46,131 bases of DNA from Paraburkholderia monticola (GTDB taxonomy: Bacteria; Pseudomonadota; Gammaproteobacteria; Burkholderiales; Burkholderiaceae), in contig NZ_LRBG01000017.1 of NCBI RefSeq assembly GCF_001580545.1, positions 1 through 46,131 of the forward strand. Direction: 5' to 3'. Position numbers and translations under genes: made by a program. The notes below the pieces were generated by a model. It searched no databases and was not told the DNA's origin. It worked only from the letters and a program-made list of their open reading frames with translations. How positions within the stretch are numbered: the stretch's first letter is position 1; every line of letters starts with the position of its first letter. Of this stretch, positions 1 through 7,573 are shown in pieces.

Positions 1-62
1 GGGTGGTGAGGAGTTCTGTCTTCTGAGGATCATCGCGCAACCCCGCATGTTCACGTAAGCAC

Positions 63-95
63 TCGTCGGCAGCGTCAGATGTGTATAAGAGACAG
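63..95 (+). other. Illumina Nextera (Tn5) read-1 adapter left in the assembly
   Basis: These 33 bases match the complete Nextera read-1 transposase adapter and end in the 19-bp Tn5 mosaic end (AGATGTGTATAAGAGACAG). The first 8 bases of the adapter recur at 96-103, which suggests a partial adapter dimer. Bases 1-62 lie outside the adapter and are probably a chimeric read end, so they should not be treated as chromosomal. Reading frames that start here give peptides beginning MCIRDS and MYKRQ, a familiar sign of adapter contamination. Authentic sequence is only certain from about 179, where the porin reading frame ends. Confidence 0.97.
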
Positions 96-178
96 TCGTC
101 GGCTAGTATTACCTGGCCGTCCAACTTTGCGGGGTCACTTCACCTGGGGACGCCGCTTTGCCGTGATGATTCAGCCGT

Positions 179-1318
179 TCAGAAAATCGTCCGCAGACCG
201 AGCGCAACGCCGGTCTGGTTGTCGCGGCCCGGCAGTTCGACCGAGGCCGCGCCCGACACCTTGTTGAAATCGACGGTGCCGTACACCTCGGTGCGCTTCG
301 ACAGCGCGTACTCGGCCAGTGCGACGAACGTGTAGCGATAGCCGCTGCCGAGCTGACCGTCGCCGATCGCCGCGTTCGACATGTGGTCGTAGTACGCGGC
401 GCCCGTCAGCGTCAGCGCACGCGTGGTCTGCCACGTGACGCCGGCAAACGGCCCGTTGTCGATGCGGCCCGAGCCCTTGACGATATCGACGCCCGGCACC
501 AGCGTCTGCTGCGCGAGCGCGCTGTCGACGAAACCGGTGTCGTCCTTCGAATGCAGATAGCCGACGTACAGCTTCGTCGAGCTGAACGCATAGACCGCGT
601 TCGCGTTGAAGATGGTCTGCTTGTGATTGCTGTTGTCGCTGTTCTGCTGCACGCCGGCCGCGACCGACAGCGGCCCCGTCACGTACGACAGCGTGAAGCC
701 GTACATATTGCCCGCGCCGAGGTGGCCCGGTATCTGGCCCGAGAAGCCGTCCTCGCCGGTCGATTCCGAGTTCGTACCGAACGAGTACATCGCGGCCACC
801 GTCAGGCCGTTGAACGTGCCGGTGTACTTGACCGCATTGTCCGCGTACAGCCCCGCGCCGAGCGCGCCCGGCAGCCACGAGTTCTCGTTGTAGTTGCCGA
901 CCGTGAGCGGGTCGTAGGTGTCGCCGAGCAGGTCGAACAGCGGCGTTTTCTGGCGACCGAGCGTCAGCGTGCCGTACGGGCTGCTGACGCCGACGTAGGC
1001 ATTGCGATTGAAGATGCGCTGGCTGTCCGTTGCCGAGCCGTTCTGCAGATTGATCCCGCTTTCCAGATCGAAAATCGCCTTCAGTCCGCCGCCGAGATCT
1101 TCCGAGCCACGCAGACCCCAACGGCTATTGGTGATCGCGCCGTTGGTCATGTACAGGCGATTGTCGTTCTGGGCGTTCGAATTCGTCAGGTAGCGCACGC
1201 TGACGTCGGCGACGCCGTACAGCGTAATAGAGCTTTGCGCCGAAGCGTGTTCGGAAGTCACGGCAAGAGCGGCGCTGCCGACGAGCGCCGCCGTCTTGAT
1301 ATAGCGGATGGGTCTCAA
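179..1318 (-). CDS. Outer-membrane trimeric porin, Gram-negative (OmpC/Burkholderia) type
   Basis: A 379-aa general porin that lets small hydrophilic solutes cross the outer membrane. I place the start at a TTG codon (1318), not at the longer ATG frame, because TTG gives a proper signal peptide: MRPIRYIK, then a hydrophobic stretch ending in an ASAQS cleavage site. An AGGA lies about 8 bases upstream. The mature protein opens with SSITLYGVADV, the first beta-strand typical of Burkholderia porins, continues with WGLRGSEDLGGGLKAIFDLESG, and ends in a C-terminal Phe (GLRTIF), the outer-membrane assembly signal. Length is normal for the family. The 3' end lies close to the contaminated contig edge but looks intact. 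Substrate specificity cannot be read from the sequence. Confidence 0.93.
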   Translation of the reverse strand: MRPIRYIKTAALVGSAALAVTSEHASAQSSITLYGVADVSVRYLTNSNAQNDNRLYMTNGAITNSRWGLRGSEDLGGGLKAIFDLESGINLQNGSATDSQRIFNRNAYVGVSSPYGTLTLGRQKTPLFDLLGDTYDPLTVGNYNENSWLPGALGAGLYADNAVKYTGTFNGLTVAAMYSFGTNSESTGEDGFSGQIPGHLGAGNMYGFTLSYVTGPLSVAAGVQQNSDNSNHKQTIFNANAVYAFSSTKLYVGYLHSKDDTGFVDSALAQQTLVPGVDIVKGSGRIDNGPFAGVTWQTTRALTLTGAAYYDHMSNAAIGDGQLGSGYRYTFVALAEYALSKRTEVYGTVDFNKVSGAASVELPGRDNQTGVALGLRTIF

Positions 1319-1435
1319 TGGATGTCCTGCGGGTGGAGAGAGCTTTTTCTGGTTCAGACGCGGCGCACGCCGAGGGGCGGCGGCGCCGGGCGCGCCGATG
1401 ATAGACCACGGTCCACCTGGCTTCCTCCGCGCTTT

Positions 1436-1472
1436 GACGCAATAACCTATTGCCATTTTTGACAATTGCGTC
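1436..1472. promoter_or_regulatory. Inverted repeat upstream of the porin
   Basis: Perfect 8-bp arms, GACGCAAT (1436-1443) and ATTGCGTC (1465-1472), are separated by 21 bp. They lie about 120 bp upstream of the porin start in an AT-richer stretch between the porin and the divergent DUF4096 gene. This is a possible operator or mRNA leader hairpin. No recognised consensus was identified. Confidence 0.35.
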
Positions 1473-1595
1473 GGTCTGGCTGACAAAAGTTCACTTTCAC
1501 CCAGGCAAGCTTCGAGTAGTCTCGAATGCTTAGACGAATCGACCTGACTTTCGCAGCGACGCCTGAACCCGTTGTGCGCGTGAGCGCTTTCCGGC

Positions 1596-1970
1596 ATGAA
1601 TAGCCCATCTTCCCAATCGATCGCGACCTGGCCGGTCGTTCCGGACTTGACCGACGAGCAATGGCAGCGCGTCGCGCCGCTGTTGCCTGAAGCGTTGAGC
1701 GACAGACCGCGCCGTGGTCGTCCGCCAATCGACATTCGCCTCGTGCTCAACAGCGTGATGTGGGTGTTGCACACGCGCGCGCCGTGGAGCGCGATGCCCG
1801 AGCACTGCGCGCCGTACCAGACTGCGCATCGCTACTATCTGCGGTGGAAAAGATCGGGCGTGTTGAGCGCGATCATGCTCGCGCTGTTCAAAACCGACGA
1901 CGCTGTAGCAACGCGCGCGACGCGCAGGGCGGCGCGCGCACGGGGTAGCTCAAGCCAGTCGCGCCGCTAG
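1596..1970 (+). CDS. DUF4096 mini-protein, N-terminal domain of an IS5-family transposase
   Basis: A 124-aa protein. Residues about 17-95 (DLTDEQWQRVAPLLPE, RRGRPPID, LNSVMWVLHTRAPW) form the helical N-terminal DNA-binding domain of IS5/IS1182-type transposases. The catalytic DDE domain is absent: after about residue 100 the frame runs into a short Arg/Ala/Ser-rich tail and stops. I see no flanking terminal inverted repeats or target duplication. It is either a decayed transposase start or one of the stand-alone DUF4096 proteins that Burkholderia species keep. Its last 4 bases overlap the convergent Crp-like gene. No clear ribosome-binding site precedes the ATG. Confidence 0.7.
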   Translation: MNSPSSQSIATWPVVPDLTDEQWQRVAPLLPEALSDRPRRGRPPIDIRLVLNSVMWVLHTRAPWSAMPEHCAPYQTAHRYYLRWKRSGVLSAIMLALFKTDDAVATRATRRAARARGSSSQSRR

Positions 1971-2707
1971 ATCTGCTCACGCCCGTAAGCAGAGAGGCGC
2001 TCGAGATCGAGCACGTCGATCTGGTTGTACGACAGACGCAAAATCCGCAGCTTCTCGAGGTTCTGCAGCGCCTGATTGATCCGCTGCCGCGACACCCCGG
2101 CGAGCAAGCCGACTTCTTCCTGCGAAATGGCCAGCGTGCGGCCCGTGTCGGGGTACAGATCCGGGTTGAACAACTGCGCGAGCGATTGCGCGACACGCGC
2201 GTCCACATCGAGCAGCCGGCTGTTCTGGATCGATGCGATGAATTCCCCCATCCGGTTGTTCAGTTGGCGGATCACGAAGCCCGTGAACGGCAGGCTCGAT
2301 TCGAGCAGCGCATGGAAAGTCTCGGACGGCACGAACATCACCAGCGACGGCTGGATCGCGGCCACGTCGTATTTGCGCAGTTCGCGTTTGATCACGCTGC
2401 CTTCGCCGAACCAGCCGCCCGGCGGCACGCCCGACAGCGTGCAGCTGCGTCCCGACGCGTTGTAGATAGCCAGCTTGATGAGCCCGGAGTGCACGCCGAT
2501 CCAATAGTCGGACGGTTCCTGGCGACGCGCGATCCACGCGCCGCCTTCGAGACGCTCGGCGTGCGCGCTGGCGAGCACCATCGCCTGATGGTCGGCGGCG
2601 AGCGCGCGAAACCATGCGCACGTCGCGAACAGCCGCGCAAGTTCGGCGGTCGCGACACGTTGGGGTGGGCGGGTGTCGCCGCGGTCGGTGAGCGGAGCGT
2701 CGTTCAT
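1967..2707 (-). CDS. Crp/Fnr-family transcriptional regulator
   Basis: A 246-aa regulator. A cyclic-nucleotide-binding-like beta-roll (about residues 20-145, with GGWFGEGSVIKRE in the phosphate-cassette position) is followed by a dimerisation helix and a winged helix-turn-helix (about 185-225, ISQEEVGLLAGVSRQRINQALQNLEKL). It lacks the N-terminal Cys set of Fnr, so oxygen sensing by a 4Fe-4S cluster is unlikely. The reading frame opens upstream at 2782, but I prefer the ATG at 2707: the extra residues look unstructured, and the upstream ATG falls inside the 18-bp palindrome at 2776-2793, the likely operator. The gene diverges from an acyl-CoA synthetase that it may control. The ligand is unknown. 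Confidence 0.88.
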   Translation of the reverse strand: MNDAPLTDRGDTRPPQRVATAELARLFATCAWFRALAADHQAMVLASAHAERLEGGAWIARRQEPSDYWIGVHSGLIKLAIYNASGRSCTLSGVPPGGWFGEGSVIKRELRKYDVAAIQPSLVMFVPSETFHALLESSLPFTGFVIRQLNNRMGEFIASIQNSRLLDVDARVAQSLAQLFNPDLYPDTGRTLAISQEEVGLLAGVSRQRINQALQNLEKLRILRLSYNQIDVLDLERLSAYGREQI

Positions 2708-2775
2708 CGGCGATAAAGGGGCCTGGAAGCAGTTCCGGCTGAGCCGGGTCAAGGCGAGGCGCCAGCCGCGCCACT

Positions 2776-2793
2776 CTGTCATTTGAATGACAG
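2776..2793. promoter_or_regulatory. 18-bp palindrome, predicted Crp-family operator
   Basis: CTGTCATTTGAATGACAG has perfect 8-bp arms around a 2-bp centre and reads as TGTCA-N6-TGACA. This is the same half-site length and spacing as the Crp consensus TGTGA-N6-TCACA, with a changed fourth base. It lies between the divergent Crp-like regulator and the acyl-CoA synthetase, about 100 bp upstream of the synthetase start. Assignment to the neighbouring regulator is inference. Confidence 0.65.
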
Positions 2794-2892
2794 ACAGTTC
2801 GTGACGACAATTGCTAGGCTAGCCCCTGATTCATCCATCAGAACACGATCACGACAATCGGCGGCGCGGCTGGCGCCTCAGGAGACGAAGCA

Positions 2893-4527
2893 ATGACACA
2901 GCACATGTTCGACGAAGGCCTCGGGCGGCGCGAAGCCAATTACGTCCCGTTGACGCCGATCGATTTCCTCGTGCGCGCAGCGCAAGTGTATGGCGAGCGG
3001 CTCGCGATCGTCCATGGGGAGATTCGCCGCAACTGGCGCGAGACTTACGAGCGCGCACGGCGGCTGGCGAGCGCGCTGCGGCAAGCCGGCATCGGCCGAG
3101 GCGATACGGTCGCCGCGCTACTGCCGAATATCCCGCCGATGGTCGAAGCGCACTTCGGCGTGCCGATGGCGGGTGCCGTGCTCAACACGCTGAACACGCG
3201 GCTCGACGTCGCGACACTGCTGTTCATGCTGCGCCACGGCGAGGCGAAGGCGCTGATCGTCGATACCGAATACGGCGAGTTCGCGCATCGCGCGGCGCTC
3301 GAATTCCCGGACCTCCGCGTGATCAGCGTGGCCGACGCACAGCCCGCCGACGCCGCGCAATTCATCCGCGCGACGGACTACGAGCAGTTCCTGCAAAGCG
3401 GCGATCCGTCCTTCGACTGGACCGCGCCCGCCGACGAATGGGACGCGATCGCGCTGAACTACACGTCGGGCACGACCGGCGATCCGAAGGGCGTGGTCTA
3501 CCATCACCGCGGCGCGTATCTGAACGCGCTCAGCAACATTCTCGAATGGGACATGCCGAAGCACGCGGTCTATCTGTGGACGCTGCCGCTGTTTCATTGC
3601 AACGGCTGGTGCTTTCCATGGACCGTGGCCGCGCGAGCGGGCGTCAACGTCTGCTTGCGCAAATTCGATGCGAAGACCGTGTTCGAGCTGATCCGCCGCG
3701 AGCGCGTCACGCATTACTGCGGCGCGCCGATCGTGCAGAGTTCGCTCGCGAATGCACCGGCCGAATGGCGCGAGGGCATCACGCATCGTGTGTCGACGAT
3801 GGTCGCGGGCGCCGCGCCGCCGTCCGCGGTGATCGCGAAGATGAAGCAGATCGGCTTCGATCTGACGCATGTCTACGGACTCACCGAAACCTACGGGCCG
3901 GCGGCCGTCTGCGCGAAGCAGGAAGAATGGGACGCGCTCGACGATCAAACCCGCGCCGAGCTGACCGCGCGCCAGGGCGTGCGCTATCACCTGCAGGCGG
4001 CGGTCGCGGTGCTCGATCCCGACACGCTCGCGCCGGTGCCGGACGACGGCGAGACGATCGGCGAGATCATGTTCCGCGGCAACATCTGCATGAAGGGCTA
4101 TCTGAAGAACGAACGCGCGACCGACGCGGCGTTCAATGGCGGCTGGTTCCACACCGGCGACCTCGGCGTGCGCACGGCCGACGGTTATATCCGCATCCGC
4201 GATCGCAGCAAGGACATCATCATTTCAGGCGGCGAGAACATTTCGAGCATCGAGGTCGAGGACACGCTGTATCGGCATCCGGCGGTGTCGGTGGCGGCGG
4301 TCGTCGCGATGGCCGATCCGAAGTGGGGCGAGGTGCCGTGTGCGTTCATCGAGCTGAAGGAAGGCGCACAGGTGACTGAGGAGGAGATCATCGCGCACTG
4401 CCGGCTGTTTCTCGCCGGCTTCAAGTTGCCGAAGGCGGTGCGCTTTGGCGAGTTGCCGAAGACGTCGACGGGAAAGATCCAGAAGTTCGAGTTGCGCGCG
4501 CGGATCAAGGCGGAGGGAAAGGGATAA
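2893..4527 (+). CDS. Acyl-CoA synthetase (AMP-forming), medium-chain/carboxylic acid type
   Basis: A 544-aa ANL-superfamily adenylating enzyme that activates a carboxylic acid to its CoA thioester through an acyl-AMP. The P-loop motif YTSGTTGDPKGV lies near residue 190, the A5 motif YGLTETYGPA near 330, the A7/A8 region GWFHTGDLGVRTADGYIRIRDRSKD near 415-440, and the catalytic lysine motif KTSTGKIQK near the C-terminus. The overall pattern (PLFHCNGWCFPW) matches the short/medium-chain acyl-CoA ligases often annotated as AMP-dependent synthetases, not 4-coumarate ligase. AGGAGA sits 8 bases before the ATG. It diverges from the Crp-like regulator. The substrate cannot be assigned. Confidence 0.92.
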   Translation: MTQHMFDEGLGRREANYVPLTPIDFLVRAAQVYGERLAIVHGEIRRNWRETYERARRLASALRQAGIGRGDTVAALLPNIPPMVEAHFGVPMAGAVLNTLNTRLDVATLLFMLRHGEAKALIVDTEYGEFAHRAALEFPDLRVISVADAQPADAAQFIRATDYEQFLQSGDPSFDWTAPADEWDAIALNYTSGTTGDPKGVVYHHRGAYLNALSNILEWDMPKHAVYLWTLPLFHCNGWCFPWTVAARAGVNVCLRKFDAKTVFELIRRERVTHYCGAPIVQSSLANAPAEWREGITHRVSTMVAGAAPPSAVIAKMKQIGFDLTHVYGLTETYGPAAVCAKQEEWDALDDQTRAELTARQGVRYHLQAAVAVLDPDTLAPVPDDGETIGEIMFRGNICMKGYLKNERATDAAFNGGWFHTGDLGVRTADGYIRIRDRSKDIIISGGENISSIEVEDTLYRHPAVSVAAVVAMADPKWGEVPCAFIELKEGAQVTEEEIIAHCRLFLAGFKLPKAVRFGELPKTSTGKIQKFELRARIKAEGKG

Positions 4528-4599
4528 CGCACGACGGTTGTCAGCGTTTTACGGTGGCGCGCTTCGACTCACGACGTTGCGCGCCGCCTCATGTTGCCG

Positions 4600-5238
4600 T
4601 CAAATCCCCACCTTGTGCGCGTTCAGAATCAGCCGCAAGCCCAGCGCGGTCACAGCGCCCGCGGCGATGCGATCGATCCAAGCCTTCCAGCGCAGATAGA
4701 TTTCGCGCGGCCGTTGGCTCGAAAAGCACAGCGCGACGATCGTGTACCAGCCCGCTTCGATCGCGAAGATCGCCGGCGGCAGCGCGAAATAGCACCACAG
4801 CGGCGGATGCTGCGGCAGCAGCGCGGCGAAGATACTGCCGTAATAGACGGCCGTCTTCGGATTGCTGAGCTGCGTGCTCAAGCCGATCCAGAACGATTTG
4901 CGCGGATTGCCGCCGCTGCCGGTTTGCGTCTCGCTGAACGCGAGCGGCTTCGCGGCGCCACGCCAGATCTTCGACGCGAGATACACGAGGTAGACGCCGC
5001 CGGCCACTTTCAGCCCGACGTAGAGCCATTCGACCGTCGCGAGCAGCGTATAGAGCCCGAGCAGCGCGATGCCGCTAAAAAACACGCCGCCGATCCCCAT
5101 GCCGAGCGCCGTCGCGAGACCGTCGCCGCGCGACAGGCCGATCGCGTTGCGCGCGACGATGACGAAGCTCGGCCCCGGGCTCATCGCGCCTAGCAGCAGC
5201 GCGGCGAGGATCGTGAGGATGGCGGTTGAAGCGGGCAT
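4600..5238 (-). CDS. LysE/RhtB-family amino-acid exporter
   Basis: A 212-aa inner-membrane protein with about six hydrophobic segments. It opens with ILTILAALLLGAMSPGPSFVIVARNA, the family signature with SPGP at the end of helix 1. LSNPKTAVYY, the second family hallmark, lies near residue 125. The start at 5238 is preceded by AGGAGA at ideal spacing; the open frame extends further but without a ribosome site. LysE-family proteins export amino acids (lysine, threonine, homoserine, leucine) or related small molecules; the substrate here is unknown. It converges with the acyl-CoA synthetase. Confidence 0.9.
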   Translation of the reverse strand: MPASTAILTILAALLLGAMSPGPSFVIVARNAIGLSRGDGLATALGMGIGGVFFSGIALLGLYTLLATVEWLYVGLKVAGGVYLVYLASKIWRGAAKPLAFSETQTGSGGNPRKSFWIGLSTQLSNPKTAVYYGSIFAALLPQHPPLWCYFALPPAIFAIEAGWYTIVALCFSSQRPREIYLRWKAWIDRIAAGAVTALGLRLILNAHKVGI

Positions 5239-5713
5239 GGTCGTGTCTCCTGATGGCGGGCCGATATCGGACCTTCTGGCGAGAATCGAGTCTCGCATTG
5301 TCCGTCAATTGCGAGGCGGAGGCCACGATTACTGAAGAGTCGACATTCCCGCAATAAATACAATTGGAAAAAGTTCTTTGCTGCGACCAAAATTCGTCGA
5401 ATGCTAGAATGACTTTCCATACGCCGAAGCTCCCTCGCAACAACGAGGCGACCCATCAGGCGAAACACGGGCGCAATTCGAGCCACGTCGATTCTTCGAG
5501 TAGCCGATTCGCTTGATCCCAGCGCTTCAACTCAGGCGCTTAAATTCAGGATTTGACAGGCATCATTTGCGAATGCGGGTTTCCACGCATTTGCAAGGAT
5601 CGCGTGAATTCGTCGAATTGCTTCCGTTCAAATTGAATTACGCACAGGCTTCGCGTTGTATTGCGAGAAGCCTGTTTGTCTAATGCCAGCAAGAGCTGCG
5701 ACACCAATACGTT
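5239..5713. other. 475-bp gene-free, AT-richer intergenic region
   Basis: No credible coding frame was seen. The stretch is noticeably richer in AT than its surroundings. A TTGACA hexamer lies at 5553-5558 on the plus strand but has no convincing -10 partner at 16-18 bp. A hairpin lies at 5644-5675 and is listed separately. The region presumably holds the promoters of the LysE-type gene and the H-NS-like gene. Confidence 0.5.
5644..5675 (+). promoter_or_regulatory. Leader hairpin upstream of the H-NS-like gene
   Basis: ACAGGCTTC (5644-5652) pairs perfectly with GAAGCCTGT (5667-5675), and an inner GC/GC pair can extend the stem. It is followed by a short T-rich run (TTGTCT) and lies about 38 bp before the ATG at 5714. 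It could be a weak terminator or attenuator in the 5' leader of the H-NS-like gene. Confidence 0.4.
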
Positions 5714-5980
5714 ATGAAAGAACGAGAAACGCAACAACGACTGTTCGAACGCGATGAGAACCTGCGCGAGCGCATGATCGCGTGGATCCGCCGACGCATG
5801 GACGACCACAACATCACGATGGAAGCGCTGGCCGAATCGCTCGAAGCCGATGCGAATGCGGTGGCCGCGGTGCGGTATCGCGACGCATTCGGTAACACAT
5901 GGGACGGTCGCGGTGATAAACCGGCCTGGCTCGCGCGCGCGATTCACGCGGGACAAAGCATCGATCACTTCCGCTGCTGA
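5714..5980 (+). CDS. Small H-NS-like (MvaT/BpH3-type) DNA-binding protein
   Basis: An 88-aa protein. The C-terminal third (YRDAFGNTWDGRGDKPAWL, about residues 55-73) is the H-NS family DNA-binding motif, corresponding to the Burkholderia pattern Y-x-x-x-x-G-x-T-W-x-G-x-G-x-x-P-x-W. The N-terminal half is a charged helix (ERDENLRERMIAWIRRRM) that could mediate oligomerisation, joined through ITMEALAESLE. In this family the motif binds the minor groove of AT-rich DNA and represses genes. The protein stands alone between two AT-richer intergenic stretches. No strong ribosome site precedes the ATG. The family assignment rests on the C-terminal motif. Confidence 0.75.
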   Translation: MKERETQQRLFERDENLRERMIAWIRRRMDDHNITMEALAESLEADANAVAAVRYRDAFGNTWDGRGDKPAWLARAIHAGQSIDHFRC

Positions 5981-6018
5981 GCACGCGCGCCAGGACCAGC
6001 ACGCGCGCCCCACGTGCG

Positions 6019-6044
6019 AAAAAAAAGCCCGCACAAGGCGGGCT
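6019..6044 (-). terminator. Rho-independent terminator of the pcaHG operon
   Basis: On the minus strand AGCCCGC and GCGGGCT form a 7-bp GC-rich stem with a 5-nt loop, followed directly by a run of eight T. It lies about 120 bp past the pcaG stop codon. On the plus strand the T tract is missing, so it serves the minus-strand pcaHG transcript best. It also lies 39 bp past the convergent H-NS-like gene. Confidence 0.85.
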
Positions 6045-6103
6045 CAATATTTACTGCTTGGAGTTTCGCGATCCAGTCGCGTAACGGATCATGCGCACTT
6101 TAT

Positions 6104-6140
6104 GTGAAAGCGATATGAAAGTAAAAAACAATCGCTTCAC
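6104..6140. repeat. Imperfect inverted repeat between pcaG and its terminator
   Basis: GTGAAAGCGAT (6104-6114) pairs with ATCGCTTCAC (6131-6140), leaving one bulged A, across an A-rich 16-nt loop. It lies in the 3' untranslated part of the pcaHG transcript. It could protect the mRNA end, or be an operator for an unseen gene. Confidence 0.35.
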
Positions 6141-6164
6141 ATCCGCGTATGACCCGATCGCGCA

Positions 6165-6752
6165 TTACAGGTCGAAAAACACGGTTTCCTTATCGCCCTG
6201 CATGTGGATGTCGAAGCGATACACGTTAGCCGTGCCGGAAACGCGGCGCGCGATCAGCGTGTCGCGCCGCTCGGCCGGCACCGACGCCAGCACGGCGTCC
6301 TGCCCGTTCGCCTGCGCTTCGTCCTCGAAATAGATGCGCGTGAACGTGTGCAGCAGCATGCCGCGCATCGTCAGGATCACGTCGATGTGCGGCGCGTCGC
6401 CGGGGCTCGCGCGGCCCGGCTTCACCGTCTCGACGATAAAGCGCTTGTGCGCGTCCGTGCCGGTGCCGACGCGTGCGAAGCCGTGAAAGCCGGTCTTCAG
6501 GATTTCCTCGCGCGATTCCGGATAGTGGCCGTTCGAGTCGACTTGCGACATTTCGATCATCGCGTCGCCGACGACCTTGCCGTCGCCGTCGAACACCTGA
6601 CCGACGATCGTGATGTGCTCGCCGGCCGCTTCCCTATCCGCCAGAACGTTCGTGAACAGGCTCTTGTAGTCGAAGTCGTATTGCTGCGGGCAAAGACCGT
6701 AGGCGAAGTAGGGACCAACGGTTTGCGAAGGCGTTTGCTTGAGGGTCGTCAT
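6165..6752 (-). CDS. pcaG: Protocatechuate 3,4-dioxygenase, alpha subunit
   Basis: A 195-aa subunit of the non-haem Fe(III) intradiol ring-cleaving enzyme that converts protocatechuate to 3-carboxy-cis,cis-muconate in the beta-ketoadipate pathway. The N-terminus LKQTPSQTVGPYFAYGL is the PcaG signature, and the intradiol fold continues through GDAMIEMSQVDSNGHY to HIDVILTMRGML. In this family alpha lacks the full set of iron ligands and forms the active site together with beta. The ATG lies 3 bases after the pcaH stop codon, with a GGAG-like ribosome site inside the end of pcaH, so the two are translated in tandem. Confidence 0.97.
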   Translation of the reverse strand: MTTLKQTPSQTVGPYFAYGLCPQQYDFDYKSLFTNVLADREAAGEHITIVGQVFDGDGKVVGDAMIEMSQVDSNGHYPESREEILKTGFHGFARVGTGTDAHKRFIVETVKPGRASPGDAPHIDVILTMRGMLLHTFTRIYFEDEAQANGQDAVLASVPAERRDTLIARRVSGTANVYRFDIHMQGDKETVFFDL

Positions 6753-6755
6753 GGC

Positions 6756-7460
6756 TTAGCGCTCCATCGGGGTTTCGTTCGGGCCGCGCAGCACGATGTC
6801 GAAATCGTAGCCGAGCGCATAGGCCTCTTGCGTAATGTCGAGCGAGAACTTCGAGATCATGCGCTCACGTGCATCGGCCGGCGTGCCCTGGTAGATCGGA
6901 TCGAACGCGAGCAGCGGGTCGCCGGGGAAGTACATCTGCGTGACGAGACGCGAGCCGAAGTGGTCGCCGAACAGCGAGAAGTGGATGTGCTGCGGACGCC
7001 ATGCGTTCGGATGGTTGCCCCACGGATACGCGCCCGGCTTGATGGTCAGGAAGCGGTAACGGCCTTCGTTGTCGGTGATGCAGCGGCCCGCGCCGAGGAA
7101 GTTCGGGTCGAGCGGCGCGTCGTGCTGGTCGGCCTTGTGCACATAGCGGCCGGCCGCGTTGGCCTGCCAGACTTCCACGAGCGTGTTGCGCACCGGGCGG
7201 CCGCCTTCGTCGAGCACGCGGCCCGTCACGATGATGCGTTCGCCGAGCGGTTCGCCATTGCGCGCCGCGTTGCGGGTCAGATCGTTGTCGAGCGGATCGA
7301 GGTCGTCGGTGCCATAGACCGGCACGCGCTGGTCGCGCAGCCGTTCCTTCAGCGGAATCAGCGGACGCGTCGGGCCGCGTTTGACCGACGAACCGTACGG
7401 CGGGTAGATGTACTCGGGATGGGACGCGAAGTCTCGCGGGGAGAGAATTGAATCTTCCAT
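6756..7460 (-). CDS. pcaH: Protocatechuate 3,4-dioxygenase, beta subunit
   Basis: The 234-aa iron-binding subunit of protocatechuate 3,4-dioxygenase. The four family iron ligands are visible: Tyr106 (AGRYVHKADQ), Tyr145 (KPGAYPWGNH), His158 and His160 (WRPQHIHFSLFG). The substrate-loop sequence GAYPWGNHPNAWRPQHIHF is complete, and length is normal. It is the first gene of pcaHG and diverges from pcaQ, from which it is separated by 111 bp containing several TTAT/ATAAC motifs. Induction by PcaQ is expected from the family and the gene order. Confidence 0.97.
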   Translation of the reverse strand: MEDSILSPRDFASHPEYIYPPYGSSVKRGPTRPLIPLKERLRDQRVPVYGTDDLDPLDNDLTRNAARNGEPLGERIIVTGRVLDEGGRPVRNTLVEVWQANAAGRYVHKADQHDAPLDPNFLGAGRCITDNEGRYRFLTIKPGAYPWGNHPNAWRPQHIHFSLFGDHFGSRLVTQMYFPGDPLLAFDPIYQGTPADARERMISKFSLDITQEAYALGYDFDIVLRGPNETPMER

Positions 7461-7558
7461 GAGGTGTCTCCGTTGGAGGAATCGTGGGATGCGACGTTAT
7501 GACTCGCACTTTATACAAAGCGTGCGGTTATGCAAAATGACGTTTTTGCCCGTTTCGT

Positions 7559-7573
7559 ATAACCTTCCGTTAT
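7559..7573. promoter_or_regulatory. Predicted PcaQ operator overlapping the pcaQ start
   Basis: ATAAC-N5-GTTAT forms a perfect 5-bp dyad that closely resembles the known PcaQ site (ATAACC-N4-GGTTA). It covers a -10-like TATAAC (7558-7563) and runs into the pcaQ ATG at 7572. Occupancy would be expected to repress pcaQ. Further half-site-like elements (CGTTATG, GCGGTTATGC) lie at about 7495-7535, closer to pcaH. Confidence 0.6.

Noticed and set aside
79..335. Two overlapping plus-strand frames starting MCIRDS and MYKRQ
   Set aside because: They start inside the Nextera adapter and run antisense to the porin 3' end; they are sequencing artefacts.
1596..1970. A complete IS5-family insertion sequence
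   Set aside because: No DDE domain, terminal inverted repeats or target duplication could be found around the frame.
4556..4585. GGCGCGC/GCGCGCC inverted repeat between the acyl-CoA synthetase and LysE genes
   Set aside because: The loop is 16 nt and there is no T tract; in this GC content such repeats are expected by chance.
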